A stretch of 64,000 nucleotides of DNA from assembly GCA_023897205.1 (NCBI GenBank), contig JAHWDD010000008.1, positions 1,612,001 through 1,676,000 on the forward strand, read 5' to 3'. The stretch is from Exophiala sp. HKRS030 (lineage: Eukaryota > Ascomycota > Eurotiomycetes > Chaetothyriales > Herpotrichiellaceae). Positions 21,951-33,900 of this stretch are shown in pieces. The position numbers and the translations under genes were made by a program. The notes beneath the pieces are model-generated. The model was not told where the DNA came from, made no database searches, and saw only the letters and a list, made by a program, of their open reading frames with translations. Position 1 is the stretch's first letter. Every line of letters begins with the position of its first letter.

Positions 21951-24900
21951 AGTGACCACTGCCAATGGGCTTCAATATTTGTAGAGATGACTCAAACCAC
22001 GTTGTGTAGGGCTTTAAGGTGTGAGCAGTGGCTGAACAAGCTGGAAAAGATGGCGCAATTGAAATCCGCAGCCAGCTAGGCCCCTCCTCTTTCAATCGAT
22101 ACAATCGAAGGGTTGGGTGGATTGCAGAGAAAGATTGTAGTCTTAATTCGACAAAGCTAGCGATGTGAAGTCATGCCAAACTTGCTGAGGATCGAGACTC
22201 GGCTGACGCCTCGAAGGACGGCAATGTGGGTAAGAGGGAGAGAAAGAGTAAGGTAGGAGAGGAAGGGTGTACAAAGAGTCTCAAACACGACAACCGCAAT
22301 GCGAGCGACACGATTAGCCGATGGCGTCGCAGGATGGAAAGCGTGGTGTTTCCTCTCTCGCAAAGGACGGACGGGTGACGGAAGAGGGAAAATGAGGATG
22401 ATTGAGGGAATGGGCTCAAGATGGGAACAAGCAGCGGTACCACTAGCGTCCATAACCCTAAGATCTGAGCCATGCTTGTTGGAATCACAGATGACGGGAC
22501 GGCGACTGCACCTAGCAGGCAGTGGGGGCACGGAGCACAGAGCACGCTCCTCTCGTCTCGTACTTCTCCTTGCTCCTTTGGCGAGGTGGCCTGGAAGAGG
22601 AGGCGCTAGGCGGCAAAAGCCCACCAAGCCTCAAGGGGTCCCATAGGGACGCCTATCAGCCCAACGAGTGGCTAGACCTGACAGCCTGGTGATGGGCGCC
22701 CAGTGGAGCCTAAGAAGCCTGGAGGAACGAAGAAAACTGGGGTGTGGGCCGGGTGGTTCCCTTTGATTGACACTTTGGCTACGCCCGGCTTGCAAGAAGA
22801 AGACTTTCCAAGCCTCCCCTGGGCTGGTCGACCGCCCCATTCCAGACACTGCGACTGGGCCTGTGCTGCATTATTGGACGTTCTTGCAGGGGACACGATA
22901 CCTGACAGCCGCCTCGAGCATCAAGTGAACCTGAAGATGCACCACGGAAAAGCAAGCGCTCACACTTGCCTTTTCCCGTCATTGTTGCCATCACCCACAG
23001 ATTTGGTAGCAGCCGCAATGGTATGAATTTACGTGCGACTGGGGAGGCCCTGAAGCGATGCTACCCTCGTACGAGTACGAACATCACCACCGCTCTGAGA
23101 ACAGACATGATGGGCACAGGCAATCATTCTCCGTCTGCGTCCGGGATCATCTTGGAAACGACGAGTCCAAACGCAATCAACTCACGCTAGCTAATCGCTG
23201 TCGCCGCCGACCTCCTCACAAAAAAAAGGGCCGAAGCTGCGGAGGCGTGAGAGGCTGACTGGGCTGGCGCCTTTCCCAGAGGCTAAAGGCACAAGGGACC
23301 CAGAGGCCAGGGCCCCTGGCGGAGCGTTTCCCTGTCGATTACCGTATTGGACGAGCCACGACATGACGAACAGACGAACAAACTAAGTGGGCCGTTCCTT
23401 TTGCCGTGCTGTTGGCGTTTGGCATGCTTGTCACCACCACCCGTGGCCTGCTTCATTTCATCACTCTCCGTACATATCCTTTTGCTCCATTTTTCCCTCG
23501 GAGCTTCTCTCCTCGCTTCGCTGCCGGCCTCCTCCATGTCAATCACACAAACACGACCTCCTGACCTATTTTTCTCCACACCTCTCCCAAAGGCTAGTTT
23601 TCGCCTAACAAGCCTAGCAGATTTCTTCCTCCACGAGTCTGATGAGCCTACTGCCAATCTTGTCTTGTTTCGACAGCCTGGCTTCCGGCTGAAAGGCCAC
23701 TACTACTGCAAGAAAACAACGCAGGAGAAGATGAGACACCCAACCTACCATCCACTCTCTTGACCCTCCAAAGCACGCCGCGTTCAGCCTCGGTTTGAAG
23801 TCTGACCATATCATCTCAGCTCAAGGTGCGCTACTGAAGAATGAAAAGTACGGACTATACAGAGGACATGATACCTTGGCTGCGGTTTGCGTCTTGCAGC
23901 AACACAAAAGTTATGAAACGTGCTTCAGGAACGCCCATTGATCACGATCTTAGGCTGGGTTTTCTTTCCGTGGCTATTTCGGTACAGTAACAAAGGCGAC
24001 TTGTTTGGGGATGGTGGCGGCGCCAGATAAACCCAGACGAGGTGGTGCCGCTAGTTGAACCCTGGTCACTTTTTGGGCTTTCGCGTGTTCGGACAATAAT
24101 GTGGCTGCTGGTGGGCATCATGCTGCTGACTTCCGTATTAAAACGTCCAAGGCTCGTGTTGGCTGAGGATCCACCTGTCCAGCCATCATTCCCTCCCCTG
24201 TACTGTACAAGAGCTGCTGTTGTGACATTTTGTTGACAAAGGTCGCCGTGGCACTAATCTTGTGCTATGGTTCGTCTATCCGTCTTGCCGTGGGAAGATC
24301 TCACTGAACGGTACTTGACTCTTCCTGACACCACTGTCAACTCCGCCAATCTATCCCCCTTGGGTTTGCCTGACCGCTGGTTCGCTCGACCTCCAACAGA
24401 TCGACCTTTAGCGCCCGGACAGGAGAATGATCAGCCCCTCAGCTATTAGATATTATCGTGACGATATTCGTGAGCGCATTGAAGATCCCAGGCATCTATG
24501 CTGATGGTGAAAATGCTATCACCGACCATGGGATTTTGTTGAAAAGCGTTTCCCGCCACAACAAACAGGAATAGTCAAGTCTCGCTGCACGAGACCAAAT
24601 GACACAAACGTCAAACCCCTGTACCACTCGCGCGGAGTGCACTACATACCTAAGCAACAAGCCGTCAGACTTAGTATGACCGCATCTTGACGTTGGTAGC
24701 ACAGGAAAAAAACGTCAAGAAACAGACTCTGCCGACCCTGCATCACCATCAACTGTCTGATGGAGTTGATTTCCCCATGGTGTCATTGACACGAGCTGCT
24801 GATGATTTCGCTTCCGAATGCGCTAGTAGTGATTTTATCTCGGAAAGTAACCTTGCATGAATCTTCTGTAGCAGCGATGGTCATCGCCAATATGCGTGAT

Positions 24901-27137
24901 AAGTTAGAGGCGAGATGCAGCGGACAACTGCAGCTGAATTGTTAGCGTCATCCGGATTTTCTGAAGCATTTGTTACACATGGACAAAGCTGAACGACTGC
25001 ATATCGATAACTACCCAAACACAACTTTCGGGCAGCACAGCATCATGACCGATTCCAGCCATGTGGTACGACAGCGTTTCTAAAACGATGCCTCTGTTCT
25101 CATGCAATTCGATTGGTCTGAATCTCTTGTGGGCAATTCGTCCCTGCAAAGCCAGGTTTATCCCATCCCTGCGGTACTCTCGCTCACAGCAGTGTCATCA
25201 CCACATCTTCGTGGAACATGCCACATTTGAACTGTATACGTGGACTTTTTCCGTTTGAAAGCTCACTGTCTCGGACGAGTTGTTTCCGAATTTATGCCAT
25301 CTTGCAAATGATTTTTAGGTAAGACGGTGGGCGTGTCTCGAGTACGACGGTTTGCTACTTTGTAGGTCTACACTTTTCATTTACGTGCCAATGTCTCACA
25401 ACAGAATCCTTCAGTATGGGAGTGAGGGGGCGATGCGAATACTATGGGTGTGCTACCGAAGTGCTAACCGAAACAAAATTGACTTGCGATATGGTTGAGC
25501 GGGGATACCTGGTGTTATTGTAACAGACTGAGGAAGCTGAATTCATACTCGTAGTTGAAAAGAGTTCTCTTATGGAACTTGTCGATCTTCATTGGAAATT
25601 TATTTTTGTTCTCTGAATGCAGCTCTGGTATTGCCAACCTCGGCCAGAGAATCTCAGCATTCTCGGCGCCAACCGTGTAAGGAATGCTATAGTCTTGGTA
25701 TGGTGTTTGTATTTTATCCCGGCTCTACCGGAAATCATACAAGCTTTTCTGACAACCTGCAGGGGCGTATATTCTGTGTCATCCGGAGAAATTCGCGTCT
25801 ATTCAGCGTTCGTTTGCGAGCCGGAACTCGAGTGACCTGTCTTACTCGCTCTCAGAGCAAGGCTTTACGGTATGAGCTCAGCTTCCTAATCAATAAGATC
25901 TCGACCTTCATCATGAGTATAGCTTCTGTCTGGTCAATCAGAGGCTATACCGCAGGAGGCGCATTACCGTCCAAGTGTCTGTACTCGCACTCCGGACGAG
26001 TTATGCGTCAAGGGTGACGAATTCCGGGCTTTGTAAAGTTGTTTCTCTTGGCAATTTCACAACATTGACCTTGGCCATCCACCGCCAATGTTTGGGGAGA
26101 ATTGACAAGGCTGTTGGCATATCCGGGTGCGCTTTTGATTTGCCCGGACTCAATTGTGTTTTGTTTTATGGGCCACATCAGGCTTGTGATATTCTTGGGC
26201 ACAATATGATCATCATGATCGCAGCTGATCATGTGCCGCGTGCCCGATACAAAACCCTTGTTCTAGTTGATATTTAGACAGTGAAAGGGGAAAAGAGTCG
26301 TGGGTGTCTAGCCTTATGAAACAGACGAGTAATTCCTCAATGGCCCTGTTTCTGACAAGCCAAGTCGAGATGATCAGGGATGCTGGGAATTGTAGCCGCA
26401 CTAGCCAAGGGGTACGGATACCTGTACGCTGTGCTGTAATCCGTGCTCATCCTCGTCGTAGAGGAACCACTGAGCACTGCGAGAGATGTTGTAGGGGAGT
26501 TACGTACCACCTAAGCCGTGGCCAAGGTCGCTGGTTGGGCAGAAATCCGCAATACCTGGTGGCCCGCCGCCGCCCAAGCTGCCGCATCTCCCATGCCCAG
26601 ATCTGCGACATTCTTGGCATTCTTCACGCCTTCCCCTTCACATTGAGGCTTTGCGACAAAACGCCCAACCATCTCGTTGACCAGAGTCCCGTGTGAAGAG
26701 CAAACCACAACATGCCCGTCGCAATGCCCGGCGATCCGCATGCGAACGATGCCTCATTCACAGGTAAGGAACATGCTTCCCGCCTCTGTAACACTTGCAA
26801 ATGGCTTGGTTACAAGGCCAAGCGAACGCCCAGAATCAGCCAAGATACCAAGAAGGCGCTTGACAAGCAGACAAGACTCTGTCGTGATCCTGATGCTTCT
26901 GGCTTCTGGTCTTGCCTCTCATAATCATGTTGCTATATCATTGTTTGTTCCCCATGTCACTTCGAACTCGACCTCGTCCTGCCACAGCTGCTCCGGGAGT
27001 CGTCGTCGTCGCCGCTGCTGCTGCTACTACTGCCATCCCAGACCGCGAACCCCTCCCGCCCCGGTTATGAGAACGACCGTCATCTCCGCCGTTGACCACA
27101 ACTCCTCGGGGTTGGTTGTGCAAAGGCTGTAAATATC
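21951..27137. other. 5.2-kb gene-poor region between divergent ssnF and a membrane-protein gene
   Basis: Only short, mutually overlapping open frames without family signatures occur on both strands. The stretch next to ssnF (about 21951-22640) probably carries its 5' leader and promoter. No tRNA, transposase or repeat family was recognised. A conserved small gene with several tiny exons cannot be excluded by eye. Confidence 0.45.
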
Positions 27138-28122
27138 ATGGCCTCGTCGGCCGGCCGTCCACCGCCTATGAGCCATGTTGCCGCATACTATGAAAGCCGC
27201 AGGGCCGTCCCGCCTCCAAATTTGAACAGCAGCAACACCAACAATTACCCCCACAACTACTCCCCTACCATATCCCACCCGCGACCAGCACATCTCAATC
27301 CAAACACGTCGAGTCCGACCGTCCCCTACCGGACCGAACCCAAAAGACTCGGAGGCTCGGTCTCGAGCCGTGAATCTGGCTCCTCGACCGCCTCCGAAGT
27401 CGATCAATACCTACAAAAGAAATCATACCAGTACAGCCCACAGTTAGAACGTGGTAGAGGGTTATGTCCGGGAAAAGAGTCGGCCAGACAGTCATACCAA
27501 ACATCGCACAATGGGTTGAGTCTCCATCGAGGTAGCCACATCCAGTCCGAGATGATGGAAGATAATTCGACCATCTTCCGGTACATACAACCCGAAGCCG
27601 AAGAGGAAGAGGTTGAGAATGACCATGCTCTCTGGATACTGGTACGTTTTGCGGTGTTCTGCCATCACAGGGACAAGACTAACCATGTCGTTATAGATGT
27701 GGCTCTCATTCCTCGACCCATTCCACTGCATGATCAGTGCCATATATTCGATCTTTGCTGTGTTCATTATAATATTACTCCTCCCCTTACGACTTTGCCG
27801 GCAAGAATGCTCACCGTCCGTCACGCTCGTACGCATGATCGGTCCCATCTTCCGAAACCATTTACAAATGATCTACGCCAAATCTTTGGAACACGCACAT
27901 ACGTTTGAGTTTAGCCCGGCATGTCTGGTGCTAATCCACGTCATCTCACCTCTAATAAGCTTGGGCAACGCCGTCGCCGCTTGGATCGTCGCAGTGTTTT
28001 GGTTGTTTGCAATCATAATGGGCAACCCAGACGGGACGGAGAAGAGGGATGACGGTCGGGCCACAGTCCTCATGTTACGGGACTGGTGGGAGAAATGCCT
28101 TTTGTATGCGGTACGGAAATGA
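27138..28122 (+). CDS. Fungal integral membrane protein of unknown function
   Basis: Exons 27138-27641 and 27697-28122 (GTACGT donor, TTATAG acceptor, 55-nt phase-0 intron) give 309 residues. The N-terminal ~155 residues are hydrophilic, rich in S, P and N (for example NLNSSNTNNYPHNYSP) and likely disordered; an acidic EAEEEEVEND patch precedes the membrane part. Exon 2 encodes hydrophobic spans: WLSFLDPFHCMISAIYSIFA with VFIIILLLPLRLC, then CLVLIHVISPLISLGNAVAA and WIVAVFWLFAIIMG. The tail has a basic, tryptophan-containing end (RDWWEKCLLYAVRK). I recall similar uncharacterised proteins in ascomycetes but no named family. The last nucleotides of exon 1, the whole intron and the first 66 nt of exon 2 are duplicated in inverted orientation at 28809-28936. 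Confidence 0.72.
27635..27762 (+). repeat. 128-bp inverted duplication, arm A (inside the membrane-protein gene)
   Basis: These 128 bases are the exact reverse complement of 28809-28936; flanking bases on both sides differ. The arm starts GATACTGGTACG, includes the complete 55-nt intron and ends TTTGCTGTG in exon 2. Because intron sequence is included, the copy arose at DNA level and not through spliced mRNA. Confidence 0.93.
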
Positions 28123-28808
28123 CGTCTATATTCTTGTGCAAGTCGGTTCTTGCTAGCGTTGTCTTGCTTTGGCTCACGAAGGAATGAATACTTTTTTTCT
28201 CTCCATGTCCATATCCCTTCCAGCTTCATTCTCTCTCACACTGACGCGGTTTCGGGTTGACTGGTCAGGGCTTGGAGCCTGTAACAATTCCAGTCTTTGC
28301 ATATCTACGGAGTATGGAACGCAGGTCACCGTAACCTGAGATTGGATAAAGGTCGTCGGTACGCAAGTACCATTAGCATTTGCATAAAGCAGATTAAACC
28401 CTGGAGGGGTCTCCGGTATCTACTGTTCCTTCTTGTAGAGGTCCGTTGAAGTCGAATTCCGGCTCGACTCGGAGCGACAATGATGAACGCATACCATTCC
28501 GGTGCAACCGTGATCAATGTCTGTCGTTTTTTAATTCCGCCAGGTACCCTGCAGGGGCAGCGCACGAGACCTTTTCCCCGTAAGCACAGTAGATCAACAG
28601 TCACGTTTGAGCTCGGGGGTCCTTCCTGCCACCCTTGGTCACAGCGTACGCGTGTAGATGGGTACCTGAGAGAGTGTAAACCCCCGGACCCCCGGATGCG
28701 TCTCTGTTGGGTTGAAGAGGACGGAGGCGCTTCCTGGACGCTCCTGACTTCCTACGGAGCGACTCGGTTCTGGGCCCGCGTACTCAGGTTTCAAAAAAAG
28801 AGGACAGC

Positions 28809-28936
28809 CACAGCAAAGATCGAATATATGGCACTGATCATGCAGTGGAATGGGTCGAGGAATGAGAGCCACATCTATAACGACATGGTTAGTCTTGTCC
28901 CTGTGATGGCAGAACACCGCAAAACGTACCAGTATC
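28809..28936 (-). repeat. 128-bp inverted duplication, arm B (intergenic copy)
   Basis: Exact reverse complement of 27635-27762, with 1046 bases between the arms. Read on the minus strand it gives the same exon-intron-exon fragment (for example LIPRPIPLHDQ in the intron-retained frame) and then runs into unrelated sequence, so it cannot encode the membrane protein itself. Identity over the full length indicates a recent event. Confidence 0.93.
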
Positions 28937-29689
28937 AATGTACGAATGTAGCTCTGTGGGCGGGTTGGGAGAGACTTGTTGGTATCACTTTGAAATCCGG
29001 AATTAAGAAGGGGTACGATTTGCTGGCATCACTCGGACACCACCAAGACAGTCATCGAGCGTGAAAATGGTGGGGAAAGGACCAAACAAAGACTCCGGGT
29101 CGATTCAAGGAGCTCGAAATGGCCGGAATGATCAACCGACAAGTGATATATCAAGGTGCTCATTCATCTATGGAGGGAGGCAATATGTGAGTGAAAAACA
29201 AAGCCAGGCCGAAGGGATTTTCCTCCAGAGCAATGCCATGTTACTGGCATGTCAACGCCATCTCGCACTGTCTGACTGTTTCCGACAGAAGTGCCCCCCG
29301 AGTCCAACCAAAAGCCATCCAAGTTTGTGGTGGGTGATTGAAGACACGTTCATACTCAGCCGGGATTGTATATTTTCCTTCATAGCTGCACTGTCGGGCC
29401 ACCACTGCATTTTCCATCGGGGGCAGAAGTCTCCGTTGGTATTTGATACAATTTTTGTATGTTCATCCGAGATTAGATCCGCAGACTCGGTCCGGGAACA
29501 CACCAAACGTCTTTTCCACATCGGCATCACTTCCATCGTCAGCATCATAGAGGGATTCATCTCACGAGAGGGCGGAAGGCGATGGCGACATCGTTCGGTT
29601 TCCATACTCCACGGACTTGTGTGTAGGGATACTCACCCTGCTGCTTTTCTGCAGAGAGAATCAGAGATATATATAAATATATACTCCGC

Positions 29690-30360
29690 ATACACCCCGA
29701 ACTGTCGTCCTTTAGGGCTCTTTCGCTAACTTATTAAATACCCCGCCGCTTTGCTCCTGCGCTAACTACTCTTTAATCGAATCGCTCCCTTGTCAACCTC
29801 ATTCCTCTCTTTTTAGCTCCCCTTCTACTCTGTTCTGCTCCCCTTGGCCGCCGCTCTGCCACTACCGCCCTCCTTCTCCCTTATGTACCAGTGAGGGTCC
29901 GCTTTGGCTCTGGTCTCGTACACGCCTACGTTGCTTACACTCAGCCTTGTGGTAACTTTACCTCTGCGACGAGTTTTAGCATGTTTGGCTAGCGTGATTG
30001 GTTTGTTTGGCTGACATGCTATGCTGGCATGCTTAGGTGAGCTGTTGGGCGCGCATCGGTGGGTTCAAGTCAAGTAACGCAAAAGCCTGCCGAGCCTAGG
30101 AAGCTTCACATTAGCATAGTGAAGGAAACTTTACTTACTAACTCGCCACTCCCACTCCTATTGTACTCGAACTAGGATTTTACTTAATTCCCGTGGTTAA
30201 ACAGGAGCACCCAGGGATCGCCAAGATACTATCGCCTGTTTAACTCGGTAACCTAGATATTACGGCTTCAAAAATTAAATATTAAGTAAGTTATCGGAAC
30301 CGAATCAAGAAGTTTCATTAACCTACATGTTCCTCCTAGAACGGAGAATTTTCAACATTT
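29690..30360. other. AT-rich, possibly transposon-derived stretch with a 10-bp hairpin
   Basis: The base composition and TTA/TAA-rich wording differ from surrounding DNA, and no coding frame survives. GTTAAACAGG at 30196-30205 is exactly repeated in inverse at 30235-30244. A B-box-like GGTTCAAGTC occurs near 30061. A degenerate repeat is possible, but no known element could be named. Confidence 0.3.
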
Positions 30361-30610
30361 GAACCAACATTTCACAAACCTAAGTGACACCGAGTCGAAG
30401 TCTATCAAGTTGTCTTCGTTTGCAAGCCAAACAAAAATCAGTTCCAATCCTTGTTACCGAAGACAAGCCGTGGCACTCCCCACACCCCCTGCACGACCAA
30501 ACGATGCTGCTGGCTTGGAACTCGGCATCTCCATGTTGCCTGCAAGGTTACCTCATGTGAAAGAATGACTCATTTGCTGAGGTAAAAGGTATAAAAGAAC
30601 TCGAATATGA

Positions 30611-30797
30611 ACCTAGCCCAAAAAAAGAGGTCAGCCTCCAGTCTGTCTGGGCTTGTCATCATTGCCCCTTGGCTCAGAGATCCTTCGATGCCTTCATTGA
30701 CTGATTGGGGATCGAACCCACCAATACTTGTTTCGTTGAAGGATGATGAACCCAGCTCTTAAGTGACACCTTGTGTCGACTGGTATTTCTGACTTCA
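30611..30797 (-). repeat. Tandem ~188-bp unit, copy 1, with Pol III-like signals
   Basis: This unit is about 95% identical to 30811-30999. Read on the minus strand, it has a tRNA T-arm/B-box-like segment GTGGGTTCGATCCCC (plus-strand 30705-30719) and ends with a T-run (plus-strand A-run near 30620) that could terminate RNA polymerase III. No convincing A box or tRNA cloverleaf was found. In this copy the T-stem has one mismatch (CCCAA for CCCAC). Confidence 0.6.
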
Positions 30798-30810
30798 GAT
30801 ACGGGTATTA

Positions 30811-30999
30811 ACCTAGCCAGAAAAAAAAGAGGTCAGCCTCCGGTCTATCGGGACTTGTCATCATTGCCCCTTGGCTCAGAGATCCTTCGATGCCTTCATT
30901 GACTGAGTGGGGATCGAACCCACCAATACTTGTTTCGTTGAAGGATGATGAACCCAGCTCTTGAGTGGCACCTTGTGTCAACTGGTATTTCTGACTTCA
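30811..30999 (-). repeat. Tandem ~188-bp unit, copy 2, with Pol III-like signals
   Basis: Direct repeat of 30611-30797 after a 13-base spacer; the two differ at scattered single bases and in A-run length (eight A here). On the minus strand the T-arm-like hairpin GTGGG-TTCGATC-CCCAC pairs perfectly. The T-run at its minus-strand 3' end is a possible Pol III stop. It looks like a short interspersed element or a duplicated small-RNA gene; which one is inference. Confidence 0.6.
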
Positions 31000-33900
31000 A
31001 CTGATCTTTAGGGAGACAACAAAAGTCGACGGATGGGTGGCATATCTTGGGAAAAGTGAGGCTAGGGATTGTTGACTGAAGCGCCCTTTAGCATGAGAAC
31101 TGCACTAGTGACTAGTGGTACTGACCTATCTTAGGTGCTTAAATGTTCGTGATCATGTACGATGAAGCACGAGCCGAGAACTGGAAGGTAACGTGAACAC
31201 CGATTTGAGATATGGAGTAGCACGGTGAAGAAAGGAGAATGGGAATAAAACATGGAACAATAGACAACGATGCGAAGGGCGTTGGAAATTTCTGGCGCGG
31301 GTGGTGCATAAAGAGATGAAGGAAGAGCAGAGAACGAAGAGACCAGTAAATTAAAGAGCGGCCAGAGTTGGTTCTACGGCAGGATCACAAGAAGGAAGGC
31401 GAGGGATGGATTTCATTTCCCAGCGCGTTAATGAAAGAAGGAACAGCATCAGAGTCGGCCAGTTACGAGGGATATAAGGGACACCTCCTCTCGACTCTAT
31501 CGCACCCGCCTACCACAATTTCCTTGCCCGTGAGCATAAGACAGCAATTCCTTGTACGAAAGCAGGAGGAGCAACTACATGACAACAAATCGCGAAAGCA
31601 TCGAAACCTCTAAGCCCGAGCCGGCGAGACAAGACACGCCGACTACGAGCGCAGCAGCAGCTCATCGGTATTTTGGGTTATTTTTTGGCGATAGGAAATA
31701 TCATTGTCAAGAGGTGAGGGAAACGCAAGAAGGTGGCCTCATGCATACAAGACTTGCGACGGTGAGGAGCAATATCATTACGAAGATGCATATACTACCG
31801 TGTCTGATGCTTTTACCATCTTCAAAAACAACCGAAGTCGTATTTTGTGAGTTTTTGTACATATATATAATAGAGCAATAGGATGTGTATGCTCATCAAC
31901 AATCAATCGATTCTCACCTCGAAGAAGTGCATTCTCGACCGATATCAATCTCGAACTTCGTTGTCAGCCCATCAACAGAAGTCGATCGTGACCTAAATAA
32001 GTATGTTCCCATACCTTCGAAAACGCGAGTAATGAACATGTCGCTTGCTTCTTATCAACATCAGTCTATCACCAGAAGCTGCCCATTCCGGGTCTTTTGT
32101 ACCTCTCTTCTTCTTGTATGACTTCCTGTGTGATCTCACCTACAAGTAGAGCGAAAGGGAGTTCGGCAATGTGAATATTAGTCGTGTTCTGATATCGACG
32201 GAAGAAGCCGCACTCTCAACCAGCGTCGAACTCTCACTATGGGACGAATCCCGGCCCTGGTTTTGTTGCCCGGTCATGGATTCTGCAAGTCCTACCATGG
32301 AAAGGGTGACAGAATTGTCTGATCTTTCGATCATATCGTGGCTTCTGGGATTGGGCAGCTGACCAGGATGATTTTGCGTTCTCGCTCGGAGGTTGGAATT
32401 GGCTTGTAACGAGTATCGGGCTTTTTCGCCCTCTCCCTCTGTCACCACCTCCTCCACCACTTCTCCTTCCTCTAACTCTTCCCACTCCTCCTCTTTATCC
32501 TCATCTTCAACTTCAACGATGAAGGTGAAAAAGTCGAACATCCGTGAGAGTGAGAAGCAAAATATATATACCACAGACACATGAGCTGATCAACTTGAAC
32601 CATTGCCACCAGCTTCAATTTGTACTCAATGTCAATGCATTTGCTTCAATAAACTGAATACTTTGTGCACTGTAGTTTACTGCAATGAGTACTCCACCTA
32701 GCTTGTCTTAGATTCTCTCAAACAAGCATCCTGACAATTTCACACCCGTAAAGGCACAAGTAGCCCAGAGCTACCAACTCTTGGTCGTCACTCAAAGGGA
32801 TCATCGTAAATCTTACCTGCACCATTGTGATCATCATACAGGGTTCGCTATCCCTTTCCCACTTCCCAGATATTCCACCATGGAATCTGTGTTAATGCCG
32901 TTGCGCACATGTTCTGAACCACCTCGGAATGGTAACAAAAAAGGCATGAGATAGTTTGCGGTGTAAGCTGAGAAGTCATGTCCGCATGTGCTCGGATGTG
33001 TAAGCTGCTGTCGTTGAATTTGAGTCGTTCAACCCGAAATGTCAGGTGTCTGGTTAAGCAAATTAGTAATGCGCTTCCAAGGAAAGACAGGCCTGAAAAC
33101 CGCCGTACTGTGTGGCGGCAAAGTATCGGGCTAATCATTTTTTCACCAGATGCTAGTCGAGTCCTCCGTACTATACTACAGGTGTAACATATGGCACGAG
33201 TCGACAATTTGTTTGCTGTCACTGGATGATTCACGCGGTTGATAGGGTAGCTGCCAGAGTCGTTTGGGTAACTTCGTCGTTACCTGCCATATCTCTGCTT
33301 TTGAAGTGAACTCAGTGCTGTGGTTGCTGTTATTGTTCATTAGTTTTTGATTGTGTCAGCGATCATTTCAACCGGCTCAAACGCTCACTTGCCTCACTCT
33401 GACGATGAGGCACTCATCAATCCCAATTCTGGAACTGATGTTGCCGGGAGCTGGCAGTGCTTCTCCTACTCAGTGACGAGGAGCGCACTTCCTACAGCTG
33501 CGGACGCGGAGCCCTGAATACTGAAGATCATATGTCGTGGGATATATGATGATGGCAGACCCATATGTAGCACCAAGGGAAAGCCTTTCATGAAGTGAAG
33601 AGTGGAGTGCCTACACGAGCACGCTCCTCATTCTGGTCGTGAAGGTGTTCGAATTAGATTTCAAGACCTTCTGTCTTCCCAAACCGCCCGGAAGTACTAT
33701 CCGCTCAGAAGTCAGAAGGAAAGGCATGCTGAGAGTCCCGCATCGTAGAGCCACGGGAACGGAGAACTTGAAATGAGTCGTTCGGCATTTGTGACCAAAT
33801 TGTCTGTTTGTGTCGGAATGAGTTTGACGCCACACCCGGACCAATGACAACCAACTCAAGGATCCTGAAGTTAGGCAATGGAAGGAGTATGGTGGCATCA

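Noticed and set aside
28639..28938. Minus-strand frame that seems to encode part of the membrane protein
   Set aside because: It is arm B of the inverted duplication, includes intron sequence and continues into unrelated DNA; not a gene.
29061..29729. 222-codon plus-strand frame in the gene-poor block
   Set aside because: No recognisable motif, atypical composition, overlapped by an equally long minus-strand frame.
30700..30760. Complete tRNA gene in the tandem repeat
   Set aside because: A T-arm-like hairpin is present but no matching acceptor stem, D arm or anticodon arm could be drawn.
32140..32580. Minus-strand frame of ~146 codons with acidic E-run
   Set aside because: Start codon is not ATG at the full length, composition is low complexity and no family similarity is visible; too weak to call.
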